Assembly (NCBI GenBank): GCA_017517815.1
Contig: JAFWYA010000034.1
Span: 1-50,246 of the forward strand
Direction: 5' to 3'
Source of the DNA: Clostridia bacterium
GTDB lineage: Bacteria > Bacillota_A > Clostridia > Christensenellales > Aristaeellaceae
Length of the DNA: 50,246 nt
The translations under genes were made by a program, and so were the position numbers. Under the pieces are notes generated by a model, which did no database searches, was not told the DNA's origin, and saw only the letters and a program-made list of their open reading frames with translations. Below are positions 33,344 through 41,301 of this stretch, one piece after another. How positions within the stretch are numbered: the stretch's first letter is position 1; each line of letters starts with the position of its first letter.

Positions 33344-33375
33344 CCGCCGCAGTCTTGAAGGCTGCGGCGGTTTTG
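33344..33375 (+). terminator. Terminator after the sugar-kinase gene
   Basis: CCGCCGCAG (33344-33352) and CTGCGGCGG (33362-33370) form a 9-bp stem followed by TTTTG. The next gene's -10 box follows immediately. Confidence 0.85.
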
Positions 33376-33384
33376 TGTTATGAT
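33376..33384 (+). promoter_or_regulatory. Extended -10 promoter of the translational GTPase gene
   Basis: TGTTATGAT (33376-33384) reads as an extended -10 element placed directly behind the terminator stem; no good -35 box is visible. The AAGGAG ribosome binding site at 33391-33396 follows. Confidence 0.5.
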
Positions 33385-33406
33385 CTGCGAAAGGAGATGA
33401 GCAGCT

Positions 33407-35356
33407 ATGCCGATTTCGCGCACACTTGGCATTCTGGCACACGTGGATGCGGGCAAAACCACCCTGTCGGAGCAGATTTTGTACCGCACAGGCGCAATTC
33501 GCGCGCTGGGACGTGTGGATCATGGCGACACCGCGCTTGATACGGACGCGATCGAACGCGCGCGCGGCATTACAGTATTCAGCGATCAGGCGTGGTTTGA
33601 GCTGGACGGACGGCGCTTTACACTGATCGACACGCCCGGTCACGTCGACTTTGCCGCCGAGGCGGAGCGCGCGCTGACAGCGCTGGATATGGCGGTGCTC
33701 ATCATCGACGGCGGCAGCGGCGTGCAGGCGCATACCGTGGCGCTGTTTGAACTGGCGCAGCGCTATCACGTGCCGACGGTGTTTTTTATCAACAAGACCG
33801 ATCTGGCGTCCTATAACGCAGAAAAGCTGCGGCAGCAGATCGCCGCAAGGCTGAGCGACGCCATGGTGGATATCATCGAGGACTGCAGCCCCGATGCTGA
33901 GCAGCTTGCTGTGCTGGACGACGAGTTTTGCGAACGCTATTTGATGGGCGAAACGGATCAAACTGATGCCTGGCAGGCGCTGCGTGCCTTGTTTGCCTCG
34001 GGAAAGGGTTTCCCGGTACTCAGCGGTGCGGCCCTCAGCGGCAGCGGCGTTGGTGACCTGCTCAGTGCGCTTTCCAATCTGGCGGATTTTGAAACGGATA
34101 TTTCGCAGCAGCTGGACGCGCTGGTGTACAAGGTGCGTCGCGAAACAAACGGCGACCGCGTGGCCTATCTCAAACTCAAGGGCGGCGTGCTGCGTGCCCG
34201 TGACGCGTTCCGCTTTGGCGACCAGGTGGAAAAGGTGCATCAGATCCGCCTGTACCGCGGCGGCAGCTATATCGCCGTGGACGAGGCCCATGCAGGCGAT
34301 GCAGTGGGCGTGACGGGGCTGGTGTCACCACGATGCGGCGACCGCATCATCGGCGATACGATCGCCGAAAGCCTTTCAATGCATATTTCCCCGGTGCTTA
34401 CGGCAAGGGTGGAGCCTCCTGCCGGCACGGCCCCGGCCATCCTGCTGGAAAAACTGCGCATCCTGGAGGACGAGGAACCCATGCTCTCTGTTACCTGGGA
34501 CGCGGCGCACAGCGCCGTCAACGTGCAGGTGATGGGTACCGTGCAGACTGAGGTGCTGACCCAGCTGATGGAAAATCGTTTCGGTATGAAAGTGCGCTTT
34601 CTGCCGCCGCTGGTTCTGTACAAGGAAACCATTGCCCAGCCTGTTGTGGGCTGCGGGCATTATGAGCCGCTCAGGCATTACGCCGAAGCGCATCTGCTCA
34701 TGCGCCCCGGTGAGCGCGGCAGCGGCATCACTTATGACAGCCGCTGTCATGTGGATGATCTGACCATCAATTATCAAAGCCTGATCCGCAGCCATGTGTT
34801 TGAGCGCATACACAAAGGCGTGCTGACCGGAGCGCCGCTGACGGACGTGCATTTCACGCTGCTGTCAGGCCGCGCGCACCTGAAACACACCGAGGGCGGC
34901 GACTTCCGCGAGGCAGTTTATCGGGCCATCCGCCAGGGACTGATGAAAACCCGCTGCCAGCTGCTGGAGCCGTTCTACCGCTTTGCGATCACCGTTCCGG
35001 CGGATTGCCTGGGCCGTGCCATGACCGACATCACTTCCATGTGCGGAAGCTACGATGCGCCTGAGCATCTGGGGGACGAAGTGCGCATCGCAGGCCGGGG
35101 GCCGGTGCGCACGTTTATGGATTATCCCACCCAACTGCGTGCCTACACCCACGGCAAGGGCGGCATACAGCTGCAGCCGGACGGATATGATCTGTGTCAC
35201 AACCCGGATGAGGTGATCGCCGAAAGCGGTTACGACTGCGGCGCGGATACGCAGAATTCGCCCGGAAGCGTGTTCTGTTCCCATGGCGCAGGCTATCTGG
35301 TCAACTGGGACGAGGCGGACAGCTATATGCATCTGCCGGTAGAAAGCGCCGAATAA
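33407..35356 (+). CDS. Tet(M)-like translational GTPase, ribosome-protection family
   Basis: The 649-residue protein has the EF-G/Tet(M) domain order. The GTPase domain has H-V-D-A-G-K-T-T (11-18), R-G-I-T, D-T-P-G-H-V-D-F and N-K-T-D. Domain II contains Y-L-K-L-K-G-G-V-L-R. Domains III-V follow, with the Tet-family C-terminus E-L/P-F-Y-R-F and Y-P-T-Q-L-R. It should bind the ribosome near the A site. At the tip of domain IV, where Tet(M) has the loop Y-S-P-V-S-T-P-A-D-F that displaces tetracycline, this protein reads A-H-L-K-H-T-E-G-G-D-F, so resistance should not be assumed. AAGGAGATG precedes the ATG. Confidence 0.88.
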   Translation: MPISRTLGILAHVDAGKTTLSEQILYRTGAIRALGRVDHGDTALDTDAIERARGITVFSDQAWFELDGRRFTLIDTPGHVDFAAEAERALTALDMAVLIIDGGSGVQAHTVALFELAQRYHVPTVFFINKTDLASYNAEKLRQQIAARLSDAMVDIIEDCSPDAEQLAVLDDEFCERYLMGETDQTDAWQALRALFASGKGFPVLSGAALSGSGVGDLLSALSNLADFETDISQQLDALVYKVRRETNGDRVAYLKLKGGVLRARDAFRFGDQVEKVHQIRLYRGGSYIAVDEAHAGDAVGVTGLVSPRCGDRIIGDTIAESLSMHISPVLTARVEPPAGTAPAILLEKLRILEDEEPMLSVTWDAAHSAVNVQVMGTVQTEVLTQLMENRFGMKVRFLPPLVLYKETIAQPVVGCGHYEPLRHYAEAHLLMRPGERGSGITYDSRCHVDDLTINYQSLIRSHVFERIHKGVLTGAPLTDVHFTLLSGRAHLKHTEGGDFREAVYRAIRQGLMKTRCQLLEPFYRFAITVPADCLGRAMTDITSMCGSYDAPEHLGDEVRIAGRGPVRTFMDYPTQLRAYTHGKGGIQLQPDGYDLCHNPDEVIAESGYDCGADTQNSPGSVFCSHGAGYLVNWDEADSYMHLPVESAE

Positions 35357-35374
35357 ACGAAAGAAGGGATCTTT

Positions 35375-36277
35375 ACGGCAATCGTTGCTCAGCAGGTCGC
35401 GATTCTTGCGATCTTTGCGCTGATCGGATATGTGCTGGCCAAAAGCGGGCTGGTCGAGGCGGAGCATGCAAAGCTTTTGTCCACGCTGGAGGTATATGTG
35501 TGCTTTCCGTGCACAGTGTTCAAGACCTTTTCGGCCAACTTTACCGTGAGCTACCTGAGTGAAAAGTATGCGTCGATTTTGCTGTCGACGGTGCTGCTTG
35601 CTGCAGTTGCGGTCATTGCGCGCGTCGTTTCACGCAGGTTCAGCAAAAATCCGTACGAGCAGGATATCTACTGCTACACCATGGTCATCCCCAATACCGG
35701 CTATATCGGTTCGGCGCTGGTGGGCAATCTTTACGGGCAAACGGTGCTGCTCAACCAGATGCTGTTCAACCTGCCGGTTACCTTCTATACCTATACCGAG
35801 GGCTACCGCATGCTGACCGGCGGCAAGAAAATGACGCTCAAGCGGCTGATCAATCCCGTCATGATCGCGCTGATGCTGGGCTGCGTGGTGGGTATTCTGA
35901 GCATTCCCATTCCGGCAGTTCTGCAGTCTGTGGTGGATGGCGCAAACAACTGCATGGCGCCGCTGAGCATGATCCTTACCGGCATTGCCATTTCGGAATT
36001 TGACCTGCGCAAGCTTTTGAAGATCAAAATGGTGTATGTGATGACGCTCATCCGCCTGATCATTCTGCCGTTTGGCATGGCGTTTCTGGTGTCGCGCTTC
36101 TGCAGCCGCGAGATTGTGCTGGCCATCGTGATGCAGTATGCCATGCCCTGCGGGCTGAACACCATTGTGTTCCCCAAGCTGATCGGCGAAAACTGCGAGA
36201 TCGGCGCGGGACTTGCACTGGTGAGCAATGTGCTGGCCATCTTCACCATTCCGTTGTGCGTGGCGGTATTCCTGTAA
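35375..36277 (+). CDS. AEC-family (auxin efflux carrier-like) transporter, apparent ACG start
   Basis: The 300-residue protein has about ten membrane helices in two five-helix halves, with N-T-G-Y-I-G-S-A-L-V-G-N in the fourth segment and A-M-P-C-G-L-N-T near the end. These are bacterial AEC signatures for export or import of organic acids such as malate. Homologous reading extends upstream to an ACG codon at 35375, six bases after AGAAGGG, exactly where a start should be. There is no ATG, GTG or TTG in frame between the stop at 35354-35356 and GTG 35432, and starting there would delete most of the first helix. Either ACG is used or a start-codon mutation weakens the gene. Confidence 0.78.
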   Translation, partial: TAIVAQQVAILAIFALIGYVLAKSGLVEAEHAKLLSTLEVYVCFPCTVFKTFSANFTVSYLSEKYASILLSTVLLAAVAVIARVVSRRFSKNPYEQDIYCYTMVIPNTGYIGSALVGNLYGQTVLLNQMLFNLPVTFYTYTEGYRMLTGGKKMTLKRLINPVMIALMLGCVVGILSIPIPAVLQSVVDGANNCMAPLSMILTGIAISEFDLRKLLKIKMVYVMTLIRLIILPFGMAFLVSRFCSREIVLAIVMQYAMPCGLNTIVFPKLIGENCEIGAGLALVSNVLAIFTIPLCVAVFL

Positions 36278-36284
36278 AATCAAA

Positions 36285-36316
36285 ACGCCCGCTGTTTCAA
36301 ACAGCGGGCGTTTTTT
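36285..36316. terminator. Bidirectional terminator
   Basis: CGCCCGCTGT (36286-36295) pairs with ACAGCGGGCG (36301-36310), followed by TTTTTTG and preceded by AAAA. It separates the AEC gene from the convergent nucleotidase gene. Confidence 0.93.
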
Positions 36317-36321
36317 GACGA

Positions 36322-36903
36322 TTACAGCCGGCTCAGTTCGTCGGGAGACAGACTGAAGCTGGGTACAAATTCGCGCATGAACTCATGCACTTCCGGCAGC
36401 ACGTTCTGGTTGATGCTGTCCTGAATGCTGAGCTTGGCATGGGCAAAATCACGGTTGCCCATTTTTTCTTCTTCAACGCATTTGAGGTAGGCGCTGATGC
36501 GGTCGGCCGCCTTCACCAGCCGCCACTCGTAGGTGTTTTCGTTGGGAATGATATAGGGCTTGAAGGCAGACTGCATGTCATCCGGCAGCATGGCAAGCAG
36601 CTGCTCGCGCGCCTTTTCCTCCACGCCGCGGTAAGCATCCTGAATGATGGGCGACTTGTATTTCACGGGCGTGGGCATATCGCCGGTGATAACTTCGCTC
36701 ACGTCGTGATACAGCGCAAGCATCACCACACGCTCGGGGTCAATGTCGCGCTGGTGGCGCGTTTTGCCAAGCACGGCCAGCCCATGCGCGATCAGCGCGG
36801 TCTGCATGCTGTGCTCCATGTCGTTTTCAGGCACGGTGTTGCGCATCAGTCCCCAGCGGCGGATGAGCTTGAGACGGTCCAGATAGGCAAAAAAGTGATT
36901 CAT
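36322..36903 (-). CDS. HD-domain 5'-deoxynucleotidase (YfbR-like)
   Basis: The 193-residue protein has the HD metal-binding residues in M-E-H-S-M (about 29-33) and Y-H-D-V-S-E-V-I-T-G-D-M-P-T-P-V-K-Y (about 65-82), plus a later D near 133 (K-A-A-D-R-I-S-A-Y). The H-D-x-S-E-x-x-T-G-D-x-P-T-P-x-K-Y signature is that of YfbR, which dephosphorylates deoxyribonucleoside monophosphates. It is probably transcribed alone; the 75-residue gene upstream on the same strand may be co-transcribed. Confidence 0.88.
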   Translation of the reverse strand: MNHFFAYLDRLKLIRRWGLMRNTVPENDMEHSMQTALIAHGLAVLGKTRHQRDIDPERVVMLALYHDVSEVITGDMPTPVKYKSPIIQDAYRGVEEKAREQLLAMLPDDMQSAFKPYIIPNENTYEWRLVKAADRISAYLKCVEEEKMGNRDFAHAKLSIQDSINQNVLPEVHEFMREFVPSFSLSPDELSRL

Positions 36904-36973
36904 CGCACAGGCTCCTTTGCATCAAAAAGAAAGAACGCTGCCGCGCAGCAAAAACTGCGCGGCTGAAGTGTTT

Positions 36974-37201
36974 TTACAGCACGTTGGAGCTGGTGCACTC
37001 CACGTATACGCTGCCGTCCTTGCGGCGGGTCAGCTTGGCCTTGTTGCCGGCGCCGTCGTCGATGGTCATCTTTTCGATCTCGTTGAGGGTGAGGAAGTTC
37101 ACCACGTCGCTCTCGACAAATGCGACCCAGTTCTTGCGGTCGCGCTGAGGCTTTTCGGTGCCTTCCATCATTTCTTCAATGCTCTTGCGTTCTTCAGTCA
37201 T
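36974..37201 (-). CDS. Conserved-looking small protein of unknown function
   Basis: The 75-residue product is soluble and charged. It has an acidic/basic N-terminus (E-E-R-K-S-I-E-E-M-M-E) and a C-terminal beta-like stretch with D-D-G-A-G-N-K-A-K-L-T-R-R-K-D-G-S-V-Y-V-E-C. No family was recognised. AAAGGGGATC precedes the start, and its codon use matches neighbouring genes, so it is a real gene. It lies between the rubredoxin-fusion and nucleotidase genes on the same strand. Confidence 0.65.
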   Translation of the reverse strand: MTEERKSIEEMMEGTEKPQRDRKNWVAFVESDVVNFLTLNEIEKMTIDDGAGNKAKLTRRKDGSVYVECTSSNVL

Positions 37202-37266
37202 GATTTTGATCCCCTTTCCAAAAGTGGAGATTAATCATACCGCATTTGAACGCGAAACGCAAGAGG

Positions 37267-37884
37267 TCAGAAACCGACGGGTTCAAAGTCGTCCTTCCCA
37301 TGCTTGCAGATGGGGCAGATGAAATCGTCCGGCAGTTCTTCGCCTTCGTGGAAATAACCGCAGATGCGGCATACCCAGCCTTTACGGGGCTTTTCCTCTG
37401 GCTTCTTTTTGGGCTTGACGTTGGCAAAATAGTAGCTGTAGGTCATGGAGGGCACGAGGCTTAGCTTTTCCGCCTGGGTAACGGCGGCAATGAACAGCAG
37501 GTGCGTACCGCAGTCGATGATCTGTTCCACATTGGCGCTGATCAGTGCATTGGAAACCTGCGGCAGATAGCGCAGGCCGTTTTCGCTGACAGGCTCGTCA
37601 TGACCGGCAAACTTGTCCACATCCCGTCCGCTCTGGAAACCGAAACGGGTAAAAACATCCATTTTAGCGTCTTCGCTCAGAATGCTCAGGTTCAGTCGGC
37701 CATCCTTCTCAATGGCTTCACATGTGTGGTTTTTGCGGTTCACGCTTACGGCGATGCGAAGGGGCGTTTCCGTCAGCTGCATTACGCTGTTGACGATGCA
37801 TCCACAGTCGCGGCTGCCGTCGTGGGCAGTCAGAACGTACAGACCATAGGAAATATTGAACAATGCAGTGGGATCAAGCGCCAT
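37267..37884 (-). CDS. Flavin reductase-rubredoxin fusion (high-molecular-weight rubredoxin)
   Basis: The 205-residue protein has an FMN-binding flavin reductase-like domain (residues 1-155; G-L-Y-V-L-T-A-x-D-G near the N-terminus) joined by a K-P-K-K-K-P-E-E-K-P linker to a short rubredoxin domain. Its iron ligands are C172, C175, C190 and C193. The fusion matches Hrb of anaerobes such as Moorella, which feeds electrons to flavodiiron proteins for oxygen or nitric oxide removal. No flavodiiron gene is in this window. The oxidative-damage repair gene msrC lies divergently next to it, which fits an oxygen-defence role by context. Confidence 0.9.
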   Translation of the reverse strand: MALDPTALFNISYGLYVLTAHDGSRDCGCIVNSVMQLTETPLRIAVSVNRKNHTCEAIEKDGRLNLSILSEDAKMDVFTRFGFQSGRDVDKFAGHDEPVSENGLRYLPQVSNALISANVEQIIDCGTHLLFIAAVTQAEKLSLVPSMTYSYYFANVKPKKKPEEKPRKGWVCRICGYFHEGEELPDDFICPICKHGKDDFEPVGF

Positions 37885-37957
37885 GATAAATGCCTCCTCA
37901 ATTTGTGTCGTTGATATTTATATACCCCGGACAGAAGATGGCGAAACCTGAAAAATA

Positions 37958-37966
37958 TGATATAAT
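37958..37966 (+). promoter_or_regulatory. Extended -10 promoter of the msrC-like gene
   Basis: TGATATAAT (37958-37966) is a perfect extended -10 element about 34 bases before the start codon at 38000. No good -35 box is visible. Confidence 0.55.
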
Positions 37967-37999
37967 CATTTTGTTACTATTTTGAAGGAGCTGACCAAC

Positions 38000-38485
38000 A
38001 TGTGGCAGGAACTGAGCTATCCCGAAGACAAAAACGAGCTGTATAATCTGCTGTCAGCGCAGTTGGCTGCTTTGATGGACGGCGAGCGCGACAGCCTGCC
38101 CAATATGGCCAATATGAGCGCGCTTCTGTTTGATGCGCTTCGGGACGTCAACTGGGCTGGCTTTTATCTGATGAAAGACGGTATGCTGGTACTGGGGCCG
38201 TTTCAGGGAAAGCCCGCGTGCATCCGTATTCCGATGGGAAAGGGTGTATGCGGTACGGCAGCCAAAACGCTTAAAACGCAGCTGGTGTACGACGTGCATC
38301 AGTTCCCCGGGCATATCGCCTGCGACGGCGCGTCCAACAGCGAGATCGTGATCCCGCTGATCAAAGATGACCGGCTCATCGGCGTGCTGGATATCGACAG
38401 TCCGGTGGTGGGGCGCTTTGATCTGAAGGACCAGCACGGGCTTGAAAAACTGACCTGCCAGCTTGCAGAGGGCTGCGACTGGTAA
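38000..38485 (+). CDS. msrC: GAF-domain free methionine-(R)-sulfoxide reductase
   Basis: The 161-residue GAF protein carries G-P-F-Q-G-K-P-A-C-x-R-I-P-x-G-x-G-V-C-G and Q-F-P-G-H-I-A-C-D. The three redox cysteines are C74, C84 and C108, with the spacing of characterised fRMsr enzymes. It reduces free methionine-R-sulfoxide in the cytoplasm. GGAG at 37987-37990 favours the ATG at 38000 over a TTG at 37982. It is followed by the promoter for the folT transcript. Confidence 0.92.
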   Translation: MWQELSYPEDKNELYNLLSAQLAALMDGERDSLPNMANMSALLFDALRDVNWAGFYLMKDGMLVLGPFQGKPACIRIPMGKGVCGTAAKTLKTQLVYDVHQFPGHIACDGASNSEIVIPLIKDDRLIGVLDIDSPVVGRFDLKDQHGLEKLTCQLAEGCDW

Positions 38486-38500
38486 ATAAGGAAGAAAGCC

Positions 38501-38529
38501 TTGCATTTTCACGCTTCTCGTCGTACAAT
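38501..38529 (+). promoter_or_regulatory. Promoter of the folT transcript
   Basis: TTGCAT (38501-38506) and TACAAT (38524-38529) have a 17-base spacer; the expected start near 38536 lies just upstream of the THF riboswitch. Confidence 0.7.
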
Positions 38530-38551
38530 AACCACGTCCTGCGATTCGTAT

Positions 38552-38655
38552 CGGGCAGAGTAGCTGCACGCGCGTTAAGTGTTCATGAACGGGGAGTTGT
38601 CATGAAACGAAGCTGGTTTCCGGCGCGGTGCCTGCGGCGCATCCCGCTGTCTTGG
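38552..38655 (+). ncRNA. Tetrahydrofolate (THF) riboswitch
   Basis: The conserved THF-I aptamer elements appear in order: CAGAGTAG, GCGTTAAGTG (38572-38581), GAACGGGGAGTTGTC, AACGAAGC (38627 region), GGCGCGGTGCC and GCATCCCGC. Outer pairing GGCAG (38554-38558) with CTGTC (38647-38651) closes P1. The gene downstream encodes a FolT-like folate transporter subunit, the classic target. Folate binding should lower folT expression. Confidence 0.95.
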
Positions 38656-38660
38656 TGCTG

Positions 38661-38700
38661 CCTCCTGCGAGTCGACAATACGTTGACAGGAGGTTTTTGT
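38661..38700 (+). promoter_or_regulatory. Riboswitch expression platform burying the folT ribosome binding site
   Basis: CCTCCT (38661-38666) can pair with AGGAGG (38688-38693), the ribosome binding site, extended by GTCGAC/GTTGAC around the loop AATAC. A TTTTTGTT run follows, so the same hairpin could act as an anti-Shine-Dalgarno stem or a weak terminator. Nearby aptamer bases could compete for pairing. Confidence 0.75.
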
Positions 38701-38701
38701 T

Positions 38702-39244
38702 ATGCACAAAAACGGGAGACATGTTTTCTTTACCACGCAGCACATTGTGCTGCTGGCGCTGCTGGTGGCTTTGCAGGTGGTGCTGGGGAATCTTACCCAG
38801 GTGCCGCTTGTAGGCAAGCAGTTCAACTTCGGCTTTCTGCCGGTGGCAGTAGCTGGCGCACTGTTGGGCGTTCCCGGCGGCCTGATCGTTGGCGCGCTGG
38901 GTGACTTCATCGGCGCACATCTGTTCCCGGCAGGGGCGTATTTCCCCGGCTTCACGCTGACCAGCGCGCTGGTAGGCGTGCTGTACGCGCTGCCGCTGTA
39001 TCGCCAAAAGCCGTCAGTTGTGCGGGTGATCCTCGCTGTAGCGCTGGCGACTGTGCTCAACCTGTTCCTCAATTCTCTGTGGCTGAGCATGCTGTACGGC
39101 AGCAAAACCTACTGGGGATGGGTCACGGCCCGCGCTGCCAGCTATCTGGTGGAAGCGCCTGTGCAGGCTTTGCTGATGTTTTTGTGCCTTAAGGGCCTTT
39201 CGCGCCTCAAACTGCCGCCCTCTGTGCGGCTGAGGAAGGAGTAA
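38702..39244 (+). CDS. folT: Folate-specific ECF transporter S component FolT
   Basis: The 180-residue membrane protein has six hydrophobic helices. It has Q-V-V-L-G-N-L-T-Q-V-P-L-V-G in the first loop, F-L-P-V-A-V-A-G-A-L-L-G-V-P-G-G, and G-A-L-G-D-F-I-G-A-H-L-F-P-x-G-A-Y-F-P-G-F-T, all typical of FolT-type S components. It binds folate and needs the shared EcfA/A'/T module, which is not in this window. The riboswitch immediately upstream supports folate as ligand. The nth gene follows after four bases. Confidence 0.93.
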   Translation: MHKNGRHVFFTTQHIVLLALLVALQVVLGNLTQVPLVGKQFNFGFLPVAVAGALLGVPGGLIVGALGDFIGAHLFPAGAYFPGFTLTSALVGVLYALPLYRQKPSVVRVILAVALATVLNLFLNSLWLSMLYGSKTYWGWVTARAASYLVEAPVQALLMFLCLKGLSRLKLPPSVRLRKE

Positions 39245-39248
39245 CCCC

Positions 39249-39920
39249 ATGAGATTCAGCCGCAAAGCGGTGCTTGAAACGCTGGAGGCGCTGTACCCCG
39301 ACGCGCGTCCGGAACTCAACTTCCGCAATCCTTACGAGACCCTTGTGGCCGTGATGCTGTCCGCCCAGTGCACCGACAAGCAGGTCAACAAGGTGACTCC
39401 CGCGCTGTTTGAACGCTATCCCACTGTGGAAAGCATGGCCGCCGCCAGTGTGGAGGACGTGTACCCCATGGTGAAAAGCTGCGGCTTCAAGACCAAGGCA
39501 TCCAATATCGTGGAAAGCTGCAGGCTTATTATGCAGCTGCACGGCGGCGAGGTGCCGGGCGATATGAAGGCGCTCACCGCACTGCCGGGCGTGGGGCAGA
39601 AGACAGCCAACGTGGTGCTTGCCAATGCATTCGGCGTGCCCACCATCGCGGTGGATACCCATGTGTTCCGCGTCAGCAACCGCATCGGGCTGGCACAGGC
39701 CAAAAACGTGGAGGAGACCGAACGGCAGCTGCAGAAGGCCATTCCGAAAAAAGACTGGGTGGCTGCGCATCACTGGCTCATTTTCCATGGCCGCAGGGTG
39801 TGCCATGCACGTAACCCTGCATGCGAAGCGTGCGCTTTGAACAACCTGTGCAAGGCGGCGAAAGCCGCGGGCGGCAAGGTCGTTACGCCCATCAAAAAGA
39901 AGACTGACATTCAGGCATAA
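39249..39920 (+). CDS. nth: Endonuclease III (base-excision DNA glycosylase)
   Basis: The 223-residue enzyme removes oxidised pyrimidines and cuts the abasic site. It has the helix-hairpin-helix L-P-G-V-G-Q-K-T-A-N-V-V with the catalytic lysine, V-D-T-H-V-F-R-V-S-N-R with the catalytic aspartate, and a 4Fe-4S cluster with C185, C192, C195 and C201 (spacing 6-2-5). The ribosome binding site GGAAGGAG lies inside the end of folT, so both are co-transcribed under the THF riboswitch promoter. Confidence 0.95.
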   Translation: MRFSRKAVLETLEALYPDARPELNFRNPYETLVAVMLSAQCTDKQVNKVTPALFERYPTVESMAAASVEDVYPMVKSCGFKTKASNIVESCRLIMQLHGGEVPGDMKALTALPGVGQKTANVVLANAFGVPTIAVDTHVFRVSNRIGLAQAKNVEETERQLQKAIPKKDWVAAHHWLIFHGRRVCHARNPACEACALNNLCKAAKAAGGKVVTPIKKKTDIQA

Positions 39921-39936
39921 GATAAGGAGAAACCCA

Positions 39937-41208
39937 ATGGCATCTTTCGTAGATCGAGTGAAAATTACCGCCAAGGCCGGTAACGGCGGCAACGGCTGCG
40001 TGTCGTTCCACCGCGAGAAATTTGTGCAGAACGGCGGACCTGATGGCGGCGACGGCGGCATCGGCGGCAATATCGTGCTGTATGCAGACCCCAACATGCA
40101 CACCCTGCTGGACTTCCGTTTCCACACCAAGTATCTGGCTGAAAACGGCGCGGACGGCAGTGCACAGCGCTGTCAGGGCAAGCGCGGTCAGGACCTGGTG
40201 ATCAAGGTTCCTGTGGGCACTGTGTTCCTGCGCGACGAGGACGGCGCCGTGGTGGCTGATATGAGCGAACCCGGTCAGACCAAGATTCTTCTGCGCGGTG
40301 GCCGCGGCGGTTACGGCAACCAGCATTTCGCCACGCCCACCCGTCAGGCCCCCAACTTTGCCAAGCCCGGCATCAAGACCGAGCAGTATGTGTTCCGCCT
40401 GGAACTGAAAACCATTGCGGACGTAGGTCTGGTGGGCTTCCCCAACGTGGGCAAGAGCACCATTCTGGCCACCGTCACCGCTGCCAAGCCCAAGATCGCC
40501 AACTACCATTTCACCACGCTTACCCCCAATCTGGGCATCGTCAAGCATCGTGAAATGGACTTTGTGCTGGCGGATATCCCCGGTCTGGTGGAAGGCGCCA
40601 GCGAGGGCGTAGGCCTCGGTCATGATTTCCTGCGCCATGTAGAGCGCACCCGTCTTCTGCTGCATGTGGTGGACGCCGCCGGCAGCGAAGGCCGCGACCC
40701 GCTGGAAGATTTCCGCATCATCAATGAAGAACTGGAAAAGTATGGCGAGCCCATGGGCCGTCCGCAGCTGGTGGTGCTCAACAAGTGCGATCTGATCTAC
40801 GACAGCGAAGAGATCAGCCAGCTGAAAAAGAAGTTTGAAGACATGGGCTACAAGACCTTTGTCGTAAGCGCCGCCATGCGCAAGGGCTTTAATGAGCTGC
40901 TGGACGAAGTGGTTCGCATGCTGCCCGAGCTGCCCCCGCCGCTGGTGTTTGAAGAGGAAGAGATCGAAGTCGACCGCGTGATGCCCGACGACAGCTACAC
41001 CATCCGCCGTGAGAACGATACCTTCTATGTGGAAGGCGCGGCCATGCAGCACTTCATCGACAGCGTCAACTTCGACGACGAGGAAAGCCTTAACTGGTTC
41101 CACCGCACCCTGCGTGACCGCGGCATCATCGAAGCGCTGCGTCAGAAGGGCGCCCAGGAAGGCAGCACCATTTCCATCGCTGATATGGAATTCGACTTTG
41201 TAGAGTAA
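39937..41208 (+). CDS. obg: Obg/CgtA ribosome-assembly GTPase
   Basis: The 423-residue protein has the glycine-rich Obg fold (residues 1-160, many G-G-x-G-G repeats), a GTPase domain (G-F-P-N-V-G-K-S-T, D-I-P-G-L-V-E-G-A, N-K-C-D) and a C-terminal OCT domain (about 345-423) found mainly in Bacillota. It assists 50S assembly and stress signalling. AAGGAG precedes the start. It lies 16 bases after nth and upstream of yhbY, an arrangement seen in many Clostridia. Confidence 0.96.
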   Translation: MASFVDRVKITAKAGNGGNGCVSFHREKFVQNGGPDGGDGGIGGNIVLYADPNMHTLLDFRFHTKYLAENGADGSAQRCQGKRGQDLVIKVPVGTVFLRDEDGAVVADMSEPGQTKILLRGGRGGYGNQHFATPTRQAPNFAKPGIKTEQYVFRLELKTIADVGLVGFPNVGKSTILATVTAAKPKIANYHFTTLTPNLGIVKHREMDFVLADIPGLVEGASEGVGLGHDFLRHVERTRLLLHVVDAAGSEGRDPLEDFRIINEELEKYGEPMGRPQLVVLNKCDLIYDSEEISQLKKKFEDMGYKTFVVSAAMRKGFNELLDEVVRMLPELPPPLVFEEEEIEVDRVMPDDSYTIRRENDTFYVEGAAMQHFIDSVNFDDEESLNWFHRTLRDRGIIEALRQKGAQEGSTISIADMEFDFVE

Positions 41209-41301
41209 GCGGCCAGTGGCCGCAGCCACTCCGCCAGACAGCATGATTTCCGGCGTGTTTTTCGCGCCCATACAGTTTGTTGAATCAAAAGGAGATACTA
41301 C

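Noticed and set aside
33407..35356. Calling the GTPase gene a tetracycline-resistance determinant
   Set aside because: The domain IV loop that contacts the drug site in Tet(M) is not conserved here; resistance needs a test.
41209..41230. Rho-independent terminator after obg
   Set aside because: The palindrome has no T-run on either strand.
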